Source: Trichobilharzia szidati (taxonomy: Eukaryota > Platyhelminthes > Trematoda > Strigeidida > Schistosomatidae). Taken from it: 64,000 nucleotides of DNA. Location of the stretch: contig OX235271.1 of the NCBI GenBank assembly GCA_944472155.2, positions 98,531,256-98,595,255 on the forward strand, given 5' to 3'. Below are positions 10,601-21,600 of this stretch, one piece after another; position 1 is the first letter of the stretch; each line of letters opens with the position of its first letter. Made by a program: the position numbers and the translations under genes. The notes below the pieces were generated by a model that was not told the origin of the DNA, did not search any database, and was given only the letters and a program-made list of their open reading frames with translations.

Positions 10601-12826
10601 GATAGCACAGTTATATATTTGACGTCAAAGTGAGCAAATGATTCAGCATTGCGGCAAAACATGAGAGGACACGGAAAGAAGACACAAAGAAACACAATAC
10701 GAAGGGCAGAAATAGCACAACACAGAAGATCTGTGCAAATGACGATTTTCAGATAAAGTATCCTTATAGAGAGATATCAAATTCCAAATAAACATTCCTT
10801 TACCAAGTCCCTCGTCTTCCACCGTTACAATACAGAGCATACCACTTTCCGGAATGTGAATAACACAATAGACCTTGAAAACTAATCGATGATAAGTAAT
10901 GAGTGAGGAACGTTGTGCTTAATAACTGACTCCCAGTAGGTCCCAGATTGGAAACCTGATTCACCTACTTCACTTTCGGTAACTGGTCACTATCATCAGC
11001 CTCACACAATAAGTGTGGCTGAAAGCCTGGTACATGAAAAATCTGTTCCAAGTCGCTGAGTTAGAAAAACAGGTAGTTGTTAAAATCCAAGTGTTAACTG
11101 TCACTAAGTGCCACTCTGGAGAGTAAACAAGCTTATGTCAGTCAGTTAAAATTAATAACGATCCATATTGAGCTGTAAAAACACTGAATGAAAATTTCTT
11201 GACATTTTGACGGCCAATCAAATACAGATCGGTTACTCTGTGAATAATGTTTAAATATAACAACTCTCTGTCTGCTTCCTTTTACAGAATTTACGATCCA
11301 CAGACTGGTCATGTCTATCGCAACTACAAAGGTCATCAAGATATTATAAGGTCTATAGTTGTACTACCTGAAGACGATGAGGTAAGCTTATACTTTGTCT
11401 TTCTCTAGAAAGTATAACAGTCATGTACAATAAGTTATAGTTGAGAAATAAATGAATTACAAAATGGGACCAGTAAATATTTATATGCGAAATTCACATC
11501 ACACATATGTTGCTTACTCGAGATCTAATGAAACTAAGTCGCATTTTTTTTCTTCTCAGTTTTCACTAGACAACTTTCACTCCATATCAAGTGAGCAACT
11601 GCCATGAAACACTGTGCTTCATGATGCTCAGTAGTGAGTCCTTCTCTGAATAAAGACATCTTCCCTATTACTGATACTTCACAAAGGAGAGCAATTAGTG
11701 GAGAGAAACCAGAATTCAAATTCAGTGTTATCACTGCGGTAGACCTACGACCAGAAATTTTCTTAACTCTAAACTACTTTAAAAACTTAAACACGCCGCC
11801 AAGTTTGTTTTTTAATCTTAAATCTACGTTGAGGTGACATTTTAAAGTTATTATACACATAGAGGATAATGTGAGACCTGAGAATTACATCTTTTCAAGT
11901 TCATAAGCCTACTCAACAGCATGAGATATTAACAAAATCCAAATGAAGTTAAACACGGACATAGGGGAAAAAGTATGAAAACTGACACAGCAAATTTGCT
12001 CACGCTGTCACCATCAGCAAATTACTAATTATTTGTGTTTCAGGATTTCACCATGGACTGACGTCGGTTAGAAAATCACTGGAAGACCTAGGAGTACTGG
12101 ACAGTTGTTTCGTCGTATCTTCGGTAGTACGGGCCCTCTAAGGTTCATGATGAAATCCCGAAACCAATCAAATCCTTGTAAACCAACACTTGAATTGCTT
12201 ATATCTTGAAGAGGCTATGACAGGAACGATCATACTTTGGTGGATTAGCCTATAAGATACTCTGAATTATACAGTGAGCTAATAGTTGAATTACAACTCA
12301 TCATTGCGCTAACTTCACCAAATTGTAAGTATCTCACGACACAGTTGACAAACCCCACTCATACCGAAGTTTGTTGAAGGCTACTTGTTCAAAATTTATT
12401 TCTTCAGACTGAACCTCAATTTTAGAAATGAGTTACTAGCATTTTTTTATCTGTAAAACAGCTATACTTGCACGTCATGAGAAACTGTCTCATCATCATT
12501 ATGTTGAAATTTATTATTTGATAGAAAATGCGTTATCATTCTAATGTATTTTATAACTGCCTTAATTTCTCATTTATTTTCCATAGTATATATCTGCAAG
12601 TGCTGATGGTCAAATTCGTATATGGAGTGCATGGAAGGGAAGCCGAAATCCAATACCAGTTGCTTCAACAGATAACGATTCCGCACTTGAGGCAGCCAAA
12701 ATAGCAGCAATTAAGTTATCATCAAATCCAGCAGCATCGATTGGTGCGGCTGCACGAGCATTCAGTAAGGCTGGACGATTTCGGTGTATTGTTGAATGTT
12801 TAATCAGACATGAACGTGTAAAATAG
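4457..12826 (+). CDS. WD40-repeat protein, 3' part (five exons)
   Basis: Five exons (4457-4608, 7955-8156, 10277-10395, 11288-11381, 12587-12826) join without frame breaks into 268 codons plus stop. Four WD-type blades are visible, ending in WDRRICIWDL, SGSDDCTIRVW, SGVDKEIKIYDP and SASADGQIRIW; the most C-terminal about 60 residues are Ala/Ser-rich and then basic. The first exon begins in mid-blade, so N-terminal blades are encoded to the left, beyond the Penelope element. WD40 propellers are protein-docking platforms; nothing here names the complex, so I give no gene symbol. The stop is TAG at 12824-12826, with an ATTAAA poly(A)-type hexamer at 12868. A donor-like GTAAAA overlaps the last codons, so a further exon cannot be fully excluded. 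The gene converges on APC1. Confidence 0.85.
4825..6125. repeat. Two old, similar repeat segments in a WD40 intron
   Basis: About 4825-5080 and 5780-6120 share ACATACTACTGA near their left ends and similar order further in (TCAAGTTC or TCAAGGTTC, then a GCCAG and a TTCTG). They look like diverged copies of one unclassified repeat. The rest of this intron holds nothing recognised. Confidence 0.3.
7489..7841. mobile_element. Inverted-repeat SINE-like element, copy 1
   Basis: Starts TCAAGTATTGGTTTGTAG and ends near CATGATGAAATCCTG. Left half, reading on -: a hammerhead-derived arm (about 7577-7630) and a tRNA-like core (about 7635-7705, with a GGTTCGAATCC B box). Right half, reading on +: a second hammerhead-derived arm (about 7727-7785) and an inverted copy of the left end. 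It is flanked by the 13-mer ATAATGAAGTTGT at 7476-7488 and 7842-7854, a likely target-site duplication. It sits 113 bp upstream of the next WD40 exon. Confidence 0.7.
7955..8156 (+). CDS. WD40 protein, exon b
   Basis: Acceptor CAATCTAG, donor GTAAGTAA at 8157. It reads NIFAYACSDWCIYIRKFS and onward to WISGSDDCTIRVW, a complete blade with GH (IGHSGPVNS) and the closing W. It ends on a codon boundary. Confidence 0.88.
8485..8575 (-). repeat. Decayed tRNA-like SINE head
   Basis: On + it reads CGTCGGTCAGGGATCGAACC followed by a TGTGTGGTCGGAGAG-type arm. This is the reverse complement of the tRNA-like head shared by the SINE families here, with B box GGTTCGATCCC. No body was recognised. Confidence 0.5.
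9076..9460. repeat. Composite tRNA-headed repeat with terminal direct repeats
   Basis: A block about 35 bp long (TTTGATTGG, then CTAG and ACTAGTGTAG) occurs directly repeated at about 9079-9113 and 9424-9455. Between them are a module with TTTGGTGCAGACTGAATTC and a tRNA-like stretch on - (A box TAGCTCAGTGG type, B box GGTTCGAATC type, about 9315-9395). The same modules recur at 36805-37165 in a different order. Confidence 0.55.
9573..9812 (+). repeat. SINE-A copy, near full length
   Basis: tRNA-like head with A-box-like TGGCATAGCGG and B box GGTTCGATCCC (about 9573-9641). The body follows (GGTTGGGCATGAGGCTAGCA) and then a 3' end TTGAAGCCCTATGTTCCACT with GGAACGTGAAGGAATAAAG. That tail matches the 3' end of the LINE-B copies at 21367-21410 and 23112-23160. 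Confidence 0.75.
10277..10395 (+). CDS. WD40 protein, exon c
   Basis: Acceptor TTTAATTAG, donor GTCAGT at 10396 (weak but in phase). It reads NTTNQEAVCRMTL, then ITCLCLDTKRNILLSGVDK. It ends two bases into a codon. Confidence 0.82.
10539..10829 (+). repeat. LTR-like repeat, family L copy 1
   Basis: 291 bp starting TGTGCTACTG and ending CCGTTACA, so TGT...ACA ends. It has a TATA-like TATATAAAG (about 10566-10575) and AAATAAAC near the 3' end. Closely similar to 45451-45746 on the other strand and more distantly to 24393-24684. No matching 4-6 bp flanks were found, so the insertion is old or the ends are misplaced. Confidence 0.6.
11288..11381 (+). CDS. WD40 protein, exon d
   Basis: Acceptor TTTTACAG, donor GTAAGC at 11382. 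It completes VDKEIKIYDPQTGH and carries the next blade start, GHQDIIRSIVVLPEDDE. It ends on a codon boundary. Confidence 0.87.
12046..12198. mobile_element. Inverted-repeat SINE-like element, internally deleted copy
   Basis: The left side has the family motif AGGATTTCACCATGGACTGA followed by the GGAGTACTGGACAG arm. The right side gives the most complete right end seen: TTCATGATGAAATCCCGAAA, then CCAATCAAATCC and AACCAACACTTGAA, the inverse of the left end of copies 1 and 3. The tRNA-like core is missing. Confidence 0.55.
12587..12826 (+). CDS. WD40 protein, terminal exon
   Basis: Acceptor TTTCCATAG. It reads YISASADGQIRIWSAWKG (last visible blade), then an Ala-rich segment and a basic end, CLIRHERVK, with stop TAG at 12824-12826. 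Confidence 0.85.
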   Translation, partial: YISASADGQIRIWSAWKGSRNPIPVASTDNDSALEAAKIAAIKLSSNPAASIGAAARAFSKAGRFRCIVECLIRHERVK

Positions 12827-13684
12827 TTTCCTGATGTAATCAACGTTTTCATGAATTCTTTAATAACATTAAATTTTGCTAATGGATTAATGAGGAAGCT
12901 GTACGATTTCTAATTCTTCTTCCACAAAAATTTTGCAAAGATTCCCAAATATAAAATTGAACTTCTACTTCTTAATATGGTGAAAATTCACGACGAATCA
13001 GACAGAACACCAATCGTTGGAGCCTTTTCAAAAAATAACACATTTCAAACTTAGTTCTCTACTATTTGCAAATTTAAGTATTTTGGAAGATCCATATAAC
13101 TTCATTTGCACAACTTGGAAAGTGAATAAGCTAAGTACTTCCATAACATCACAAACGAAATTCAGCACCACACATCTGGATCATTAGGATTAAGATGGTG
13201 TTTAGTCATTCAAACTGACAATGTTACGATAAGACTATGATATGACAACAGACAATTAAGTTCTTAAACTGCCTCCTACTTTAAAAAGAAAACACCTTAC
13301 TTCAGAAACTCAACTGACTTCATTCACTATTTTCTGATTACTGAGTAGGTTATCATAGTAGTAACTAACTACAGTAAACAGTTCAAATTTCAAAATTATC
13401 ATTCCGATGTATTAAGGTTAAACTACTTTAGTCAGGCAACCCAATAGACATTTAAATGCCTATAGACTAAGAACTTTGCACGAAAGTGCAGAAGTTAAGT
13501 TGGTCACAGTTCGGAAGGGCACATATACAAGTAGAGAAAAAATACGTGATGATATAAGAAAATGCATAGGAAAATAAATTTGGTGAACATTTTCAGAATC
13601 TGTACGAAATATGAGCCACTATGAACGAATGAAAGCCCAGTCAAAGTGGAACAACAGTGTGTAATCATTGATTTCTGGTAACTC

Positions 13685-13915
13685 GACGACGGTGACTCAG
13701 TGATAGAATGCTCGATAGTCATGAGTGTAGTCTGATTCCCGCCCAACGAAATCCTAAACCCCACCTAACTTATTAGCCAATAGTTATCCCGAAAAAGAGG
13801 GGATGTTAGGGATGGGGACATTCACAAAAACCGCGTAAAACAACACCATTACTACTGGAACTTCAAAGTTTAAAGCCGTATGTTTCACTCGAAACTCAAT
13901 GAAGTGATGAAAACG
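13685..13915 (+). repeat. Decayed SINE-A copy
   Basis: Retains the order of SINE-A: a head-like GTGACTCAGTGATAGAATG, mid-body GCGTAAAACAACACCATTAC, then a tail AAGCCGTATGTTTCACTCGA. Many differences from 9573-9812. Confidence 0.55.
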
Positions 13916-14029
13916 ACTCCACCTAGCTAGTCTATATCTCTTTATGTGGCTCAAAACGACAATCAAATCCATCATGAATTACTGTCATGCTTAGGTGTGA
14001 GTACATCTAACCCTCTTGTAAACCGATCC

Positions 14030-15060
14030 CATATGAGCTAACACTTTACGTTGAGTAATATGATGGCTTGGCATATGCAGTACATGTCCGAGCCATACCA
14101 GTCGATGTGACTTCACAACGCAATCGACCGATTTTCACTGCGCCTAACCTCATTATTAACAATCATGTCATACTACCCAACACCAGAATGAACGAAGGCA
14201 TCTAAGCTCAAAACCACTAATCTTTCTATATCTCTAATCTTTGAAATTCATATCTCAGAATTAAAGTAAGACTAAGCAGACTACTGTACAATAAACGTGT
14301 CCCTCAATGGATAGCCGGATATCAGGTCGATGGACATTTCAGACAACAGTAGTTAGAAAATTCTAATAGAATTTTCTGTACCCGAGATAAGATTTCGTCG
14401 GCAATCAGTACATTGAAGCTAATACAATTATCCAAAGAAGTGACGCGGTCAACACATTCAAAAATTTCATCACCTGTATTTAAATTAAAATTTGGTGTAA
14501 ACCAATCCCGCAACACCTTGCCCTACTGGACAAGTGTTAAGTGGATTTTAAACTTACATATCTGTTCAAGGTATTCAAAAGATTTTTCATTCTGTCTTCG
14601 CCTAAAAACAATGTCACCTGCATGCCATAGATGAATGACACATTTCTCTGGTAACAAATAGACTTCTGAAACATTCTAGTCGATCAGGATCCATCAGTAC
14701 ACATATAGTGAAGTTAGATAAGAATGGTGACAGTAGTCATATCTGATGCATGGATACTATTGTTTGTCGCCATTTCAGATGACAACTCTTAATAAGTTCT
14801 TAAACAACTGCAAGATTTCAAGAAGACTTCCTTGATGAACCTTGTAGACTTTATCGACGCCCCTTTCGTAGGAAAAATTGGCATAATACATATCTACTGT
14901 CGAAGTCAAATGCCACCTTTAGGTCAAGAAATATGGCAACTGTTGGATGTCCGGGAAAATTAGACGAATGATATTTCAACAAATTACGATACATGATATT
15001 GACTCGCACTTTGGAGAAGAAACAAAAGAGGAATATCAACCAAAAGTGTTATGAAGACAT
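14030..15060 (-). pseudogene. Decayed LINE-A reverse transcriptase fragment
   Basis: Read on -, scattered matches to other LINE-A copies remain: a FLDLKVAFD-type motif near 14880-14940, a DWFTPNFNLNTGDEIFECVD segment near 14430-14520 (compare DWTSLTLSLEIGSEVVERVD elsewhere) and a final segment near 14050-14150. Stops and indels are numerous; no function remains. Confidence 0.6.
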
Positions 15061-15488
15061 TGTATGAGACCCTACATATTTTAGTAAGTTCCTTTTTGTA
15101 TCGCAAGGAACCCACAAGTGCCTGTCACCTCAATATTCAAACACAACTTTATAGTGTATAATTACGGCAAATGTCGAATCAACATTTCATATCCATTCTA
15201 ACAGTACGTCAACAAAAAGAAACTGACCTTAATCAGTCGAAATTTATTGAGCACCTAAGACTTTTAGTAATTTACACATAATCGGAAGTCAAGATACAAA
15301 AAACACAATAATGATGAGTAATTAGTACATTAAAATATATACATTTACAAACAATAAGTAATAATAATGAGGCATACAATCAACATAATAGAAAAAATAG
15401 CATGTACAGCAATAGTAGCAGATATCATTCACGCAGTTCTTTTGAATGAATGTGGCAGTATTTTTGAATTCTTATTTAAGAAAGTCTC

Positions 15489-15619
15489 TCAAACTGGATT
15501 TGTCATTTGACTAGATGGATAAAGAAATCGGTGCAACCAAAGCATATTTGGTATAGATGATTTAGGACAATGTTGTTTCACAATTGAAAGAAAGCTAACC
15601 AAAGATGATGGTGCACCAT
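15489..15619 (-). CDS. ANAPC1: APC1 exon 32 (C-terminus)
   Basis: Acceptor CTCTTTCAG before 15619. It reads DGAPSSLVSFLSIVKQ, then NMLWLHRFLYPSSQMTNPV and TGA. It resembles the end of human APC1 (TSFAELLFKFKQ and onward). The exon is needed because exon 31 has a donor inside what would otherwise be its last sense codon. Confidence 0.88.
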
Positions 15620-18600
15620 CTGAAAGAGAAAATCAAATAAAACTGAATTTCAGTTCAAAAATACAAAATGAATCCACAAACGTTGGAGTTTTCACTCTGG
15701 CTATTATTAAAGCATAGTAATAGGATTGTGTCATCTGATATTAAAAGCAATACGTTGGAGTGCTTGTAGATAGAAAATGATAGTAGTGAAAACGCTCGTC
15801 ATGAAGCTATAAGGCTATGGCAAGTTTTTCGGACCAAATTGGGAATTTTGAAGCATTGGTTTTGTAGGGATTTTGTTTTGATTGGATGGAGGATTTCATC
15901 ATGAGCTGACATCAGTTAGAGAACCACTGGAAAACTTGGGAGTACTGGACAGCCACTTCGTCGTAGTTTGGGACTCTTCATGAGTACGCAACCACCGGGG
16001 TTCGAACCTAGGACCTTCTGGTTACAAGGCGAGCTCGTAGACCATTGAGCCTCTGGGACCCAATCTAATGCTGGAGAGTCCCAAACTGGGACAAAACAGC
16101 TGTCCAGTACTCCCAGATTTTCCAATGGTTCTCTAACTGATGTCAGCTCATGATGAAATCTTCCATCCGAATTGGGAATTGTACACACTTACAACTGTTG
16201 GAATGCTCACGGAAAAAGAGCAGTTTAGAGAATATTTCACTGTACGACTATTTATATCTCTTCATAAAAGAAAATGCCCTCAAAGCGTATGTATTCCAAG
16301 GAAACAACACTTTCGATGGAGAAATACTACTACACATTACATACATATATACTCATTCAACTGATTAGTTAAATATTGAATGGAAAACAGAATACAACAC
16401 TAACCTTTAGGTAAACAATTCGACAAGATATCAGAATCAGGTAAACTGAACCATAGACGGAATGCTTTTACTAATCTTGAACGCATAGCACTGTGTTCAT
16501 CGACACAAATTTCATTACTGGGTGGATTGAAGTAATAGTTGCGCAGACCAGCAGAAAGTTCTAAAAATGAAACGATAAAGTTTGATGAAATTGATGTTGC
16601 TCTCAAAATGACAAAAAGAACACGAAAATTATTTGAAATATGTGCTGTACAGTATTATAGTAATCATCAGTGTGACAGTCCATAACACGATTTGTGAATG
16701 AATACGTTTGTGTTTTCAATGGATTTTGTGGCGCATTAAATTACGCATTTTACTTACGACCAGTGTGTCACAGATTTAAACACCGCTGCAAATACTAAAG
16801 TTTGAGTACATAGGTGTTACCTACCATCATCCCACAGACAATAGGTGTGGCTCCTTGCCAAGTTTATTGTAATTCATATTAGTTGTTGAGTAATGTTATT
16901 GTCGTTTTCATTATATAACTGTTACATTCTAGTAGAAAAAACACCTAGTTTATTGGAATTAAAATGTAGCGGTTGAGAAAAACTTTACAGGCATAGGGCA
17001 TAGGGACTTACCATCTTTATATTCTACAAAGTGTTGAGTAACACGCATACTTAAAATGCGACCTAAATTTGTATATGATGTCGACGACAATGAAGAGATA
17101 AATGTGCTCCCAGTGGAATGAGGACTTTTAGATTTATTCGTTTTATTATTCGGTAATGGAAAACACTTTAAAAATGCGACCAAAAGTTTCAATTGTTTTA
17201 ACACGCTTAAATCCAACCAGTGTTTTAAACATTCATCCAGCTTTAAAATGAAAAAGAAGCATAAAAAGGAATAAGACACATTTCGATTATTTATTTGGCA
17301 TAAAATGTAGATCACTTGGATAAAGTAATAACAGTAGACTTTGTAGCAAGAAAATGTTTTAGCCAACTGTTCTGGTGAACAACACATATAGTCACTTAAA
17401 AAACAATACTTGTAAATAATAAGAATAATAATAGAAAACATTCAAAAAGACATGTACTGATAATTACTTACCCATGATTTTAACACGTTTAATTCTTCTT
17501 CATCGTCTCTTTTTTTGACAAAAATATATCCTGCTTCAAAGAATGTTTTCCTAAGGATGGAAAAATGATGTAACTTGTAAAATCAAGAACTTTTACATTG
17601 AAAAATATTAACACAGTGTTGAGAAAACAAACCACTTACAGTAAAGAACAATGTGGATGAAAGAAAATCTCCAACAGTTAACCTCACTTAGGAAAGCATC
17701 ATTCTGGAAATACGGACTTGTGATGTTATTTTCTTCAAATGCGTGGTAGTCAATTTTTTTCTCAATTTTAAACGGCAGACCATTTTTATGCCAAGTTTCA
17801 CAAGATAGTGAGGCTGACGAGTTTCTAAATTTACACATTAACGATCTAGAATGAACTGTTTAGAGCTGTATAAAGTAGTGTGAATGGTGAGCAATAGATA
17901 GCTGTTAAGTGCCAAGTGTTGTGCAATGTGGCTTCTGGCCCACTGGGTTAGGCACTCGACGTAAAACCAATAGGGCAAAGCGCCAAACTTCGTACCACCT
18001 TCCAAAGTTTGGACAACTAGGTAGTTCTACCATCTCTTACACATGAGGTGAATTTTACTGCCAGGTGTGACTACAGAATATCATTTTCTTTTCTTTTTTT
18101 TGATGTCGTCATTGAATCAAGTGAAATAACCCTGCTGAGAACTGTGATTTCTAATCATAGTACATTGGGAGATGTCAAGTGACAGCTACAGTGATAGCAA
18201 AAAATAACTAGTCGACGCAAAGTGACCAACATAATTACTGAACATTTAGTTTAAGGAAAACTAAATAAAAGAAAGGAATTCTTACTTGAATAAATTCCAG
18301 TTATTTGTACCATGATGAAAAACAGTTGGCCAATACTCCTCAGAATTATGATTGATTTCAAGCTAAAACGCAATATGATGTTTACATATTTATAGAAAAT
18401 CTTACGAAGTGAAACAAATTTCAAGCAATTCACAGCCTTCAAACATTGTTAAAAAGGAAAATTTTATGAGAAAAAAAATAAAATTAAAAATCAGTTTTTT
18501 AGAGACAATGCTTCGCCATATAATTATCACTGAAGCAACCACCTTTTAGCATGCATCTCTAATGTTAGGCTTTTTTTCTGCAAATAGTCATATGACTATA

Positions 18601-21600
18601 ATCCAAAAATACAGGTACAATTGTTTGGCTCTAAATATCAGTCGCCACAGCTGCCAGTCAGAATGCCAGAGTTACAGATGGTCACAAGAAAAATCTGGTC
18701 AGTTGACTTACATCAACATCAAAATTCCGTCTAGGTCCCTCAAATTTTAATCCTTTGAAAAGATTAACATTATGTCATTCAATTAATAGTGTTCTCTGAG
18801 CTGGTTGGTTTAACTGCGGAGCTTTCGTCGTCCTTCTGGACAACATCTTCAGCACAATATTTATGTCATTCAAAATGTGCTATCACATTGGATCCGTACC
18901 TCTATCAGTAAACAATTTCTGGGTGTAGATTCGCTAATGTCTACTTCATCAATCTATTCTCAAGACACAAAAATGATCAAAACCCTTGCAATTGTTTCAT
19001 GCTCCCACATTCTTGACAGGTATTATTTAAGTTTTTTTCTTTATATATTTTATTTTTATTTATTTTTGATTACAGCTTGATTCCACACCGTACTTTCAGT
19101 ACAAGTATGGAATTTTCAGCATGGATATCGGTAGCCCAAATTTGCAGGCTGACCATAGATATCGGGTGTACGCCGGCAGGGGATCGAACCCCGGACCATG
19201 TGCATGGTCGGCGAGAGTCCTAACCACTATGCCACCGACACTAAAGTAGAGAGATCAGAATACATGAATGAGTTCAAAAGTCAGGGATTATGAAACATGT
19301 GTTTCTTGTTGTGTAGTTGGTTTTTTCGGAGGTGGGGATGGAGATCGACTGAGACAAAAGCTCACTATTGAACGTTAAGGCAGTTTACAAGAATTTAGTT
19401 TAGCTTACCCAAGTTATTTTATCCATTACATCAGATGGGAAAATAAAGGTATCTTTTGTTGTAAGCATAACATCTGATCCCTATATAAAAATAAAATACA
19501 ATAAATCAGCTGACAGTGAAAGTGAATACAGAAATATTATGATACATTTTTTAAGGCATAACAATGAGAATGGTAGTAATACCATCGTACACCATTTAAA
19601 AGTAACTTTCTTGTGTAGTAATCATTTATTAGACAATTATCACTACCACCTGAATATGATATAATATATATATAATATATTTGACAAATAAATACGCAAC
19701 AGCATTCTATAACATTCCCGAAGTCCTATCCTTTTATTACAGTCAGTCCCTCTAAATGTAGTAATTTCAGGAACAGAGTTAGTGATTTAATATCAGAGTT
19801 CTCGCCAGCCAAGCAAGTGGTCCGGGCGCGATTTCTGGTTGACGCGCTCCTATACATCGCATCGTTAAAACACAAGACCAGAGCTACTGATAGTTCAAAG
19901 CTTGAAGTCCTATGTTCCATTCGGAACTCAAAAGAATTATAAATAAAAGAAACAGAACAAAGAGACATAGTATACTGACTTAGAAAATTGACTTTCAATG
20001 CGGTTATAATGTAGCTCAGCCCTGTTGGGTATACGACTCCTTTACACCTGTTGTGTGAATCACACAGTCTAGGACACGAGCAACAAGTTACTTTCGCATT
20101 ATGTACACTTCAAATAAGGCAAAATATAACATTAAGATCATAGGACTTTGCCTTAATTAAAATATTCAGACGGTATAAGTATTTTTCAAGTAGACAAATA
20201 ACATATTTGACCAAATGAATTTAAAAATTGTTTATAACTTAACGATCTCAAAAAGCTTTACAACAAAATATCATAGTAAAAGTGGACTTCAATACTTTAC
20301 ATTACATCCATTAAACTTACTCGCAATTTAGCTTGGAGATCTGATAAAACAACACGACCAGTATCAACGTCTACAGCACACACCCTTCGAGGTATAGTCG
20401 CTAAGGCGTAAAGATGTCGAAGGGCTTGTAAGTGATACCTACAAATAAAAATGATATTTAGAAGAAAATTCAGCCACTAGTATTATATCAATAAAAAAGA
20501 ATGTGTATAAATCAGAATAAATATTTTAAACACAAAAATAAAACGCAGAAGTCAAAATGAGTAGAATAGAATAAGGCGATAACATTGTTATTGCTCTTTG
20601 TGTTGAGGTTTCTTTAGCAGTTTGAAAGATGTAATGGTGTGGGATTGCTAGCCCCATGCCCAACCCTCCCTCTTTACCCGGGCTTGGGACCGGCTAGAGA
20701 ACTAGCGAGCTAGTTAACTAAGCAAGGCAATCAACAGCAACAACAACCAGCACCAATCAATATCAACGGGAGAGATTTTACAGAGATTACCGCCTTCACT
20801 TATCTGGGAAGCATCGTTTCAACTACAGGCAGTGAGAACGGATGAAGATGTCAAAGCAGGTCAGAATCGGAAAGGTAAGATACGCCTTCATCAACCTGAA
20901 ACCAGTTTGGAAATCTTCCGCACTCAACATAAGGAACAAGATTCGCATTTTCAACACCAATGTCAAGTCGGTCAGTTCTTCTATACGGGTCAGAAACTTG
21001 CATTGTGTGTAACGAAAAGGATTTCCAACAGGTTGCAGACTTTCATCAACAGCTACCTCCACTCCATACTGAAGACCAAATGGCCAGAAAGAATAAACAA
21101 CAAGAAGCTATGGGAAAAAACCAACCAGGAGGCGATCGATCAATAAATATGTAGGAGAAAGTGGAGATGGATCGGGCATACATTGAGGAGGCCGTCGAAT
21201 GAAATCGCGTGCCAGGCCATTGCTCGAGTGGAATCCAAATGGGAAGCGACGAGTGGGTCGTCCTAGGGTGACATGGAAGAGATCGTGTGAGGAAGAAATG
21301 AGAGAGTTCAGTCAATCGTGGACCTAGCTGTAGAGGACGGCAGAAAACAGAATAAAGTGGAGATGTGTTGTTGAAGCCCTATGTTTCACTCGGAACGCAA
21401 GGGAATAATAATAGTATAATTTTTGTTACTCTAGACTACAGTGTACTTATAAAACCAACAGTGATTGCTTTCTTCAATAAGTTTACATGTGTAAATAGTA
21501 GGTTTGACTGTGAAATCCTCTGTTTAAAGAAAACTAAATGTTTTCAGGGAAAAGTGTAGTCTTTTGGTTGACAGTGACTAACAGTGGAATACAGAATGCT

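Larger units (their letters stand above)
12827..15488. other. Convergent intergenic region with old repeats
   Basis: Separates the 3' ends of the WD40 gene and APC1. It holds a decayed SINE-A (about 13685-13915) and a decayed LINE-A fragment (about 14030-15060). The remainder (12880-13680, 15060-15488) is AT-rich with nothing recognised. Confidence 0.6.

Noticed and set aside
16400..16404. APC1 stop codon TAG at 16400
   Set aside because: It lies within the GTTAGT donor of exon 31; a phase-matched exon with clear C-terminal similarity exists at 15489-15619.
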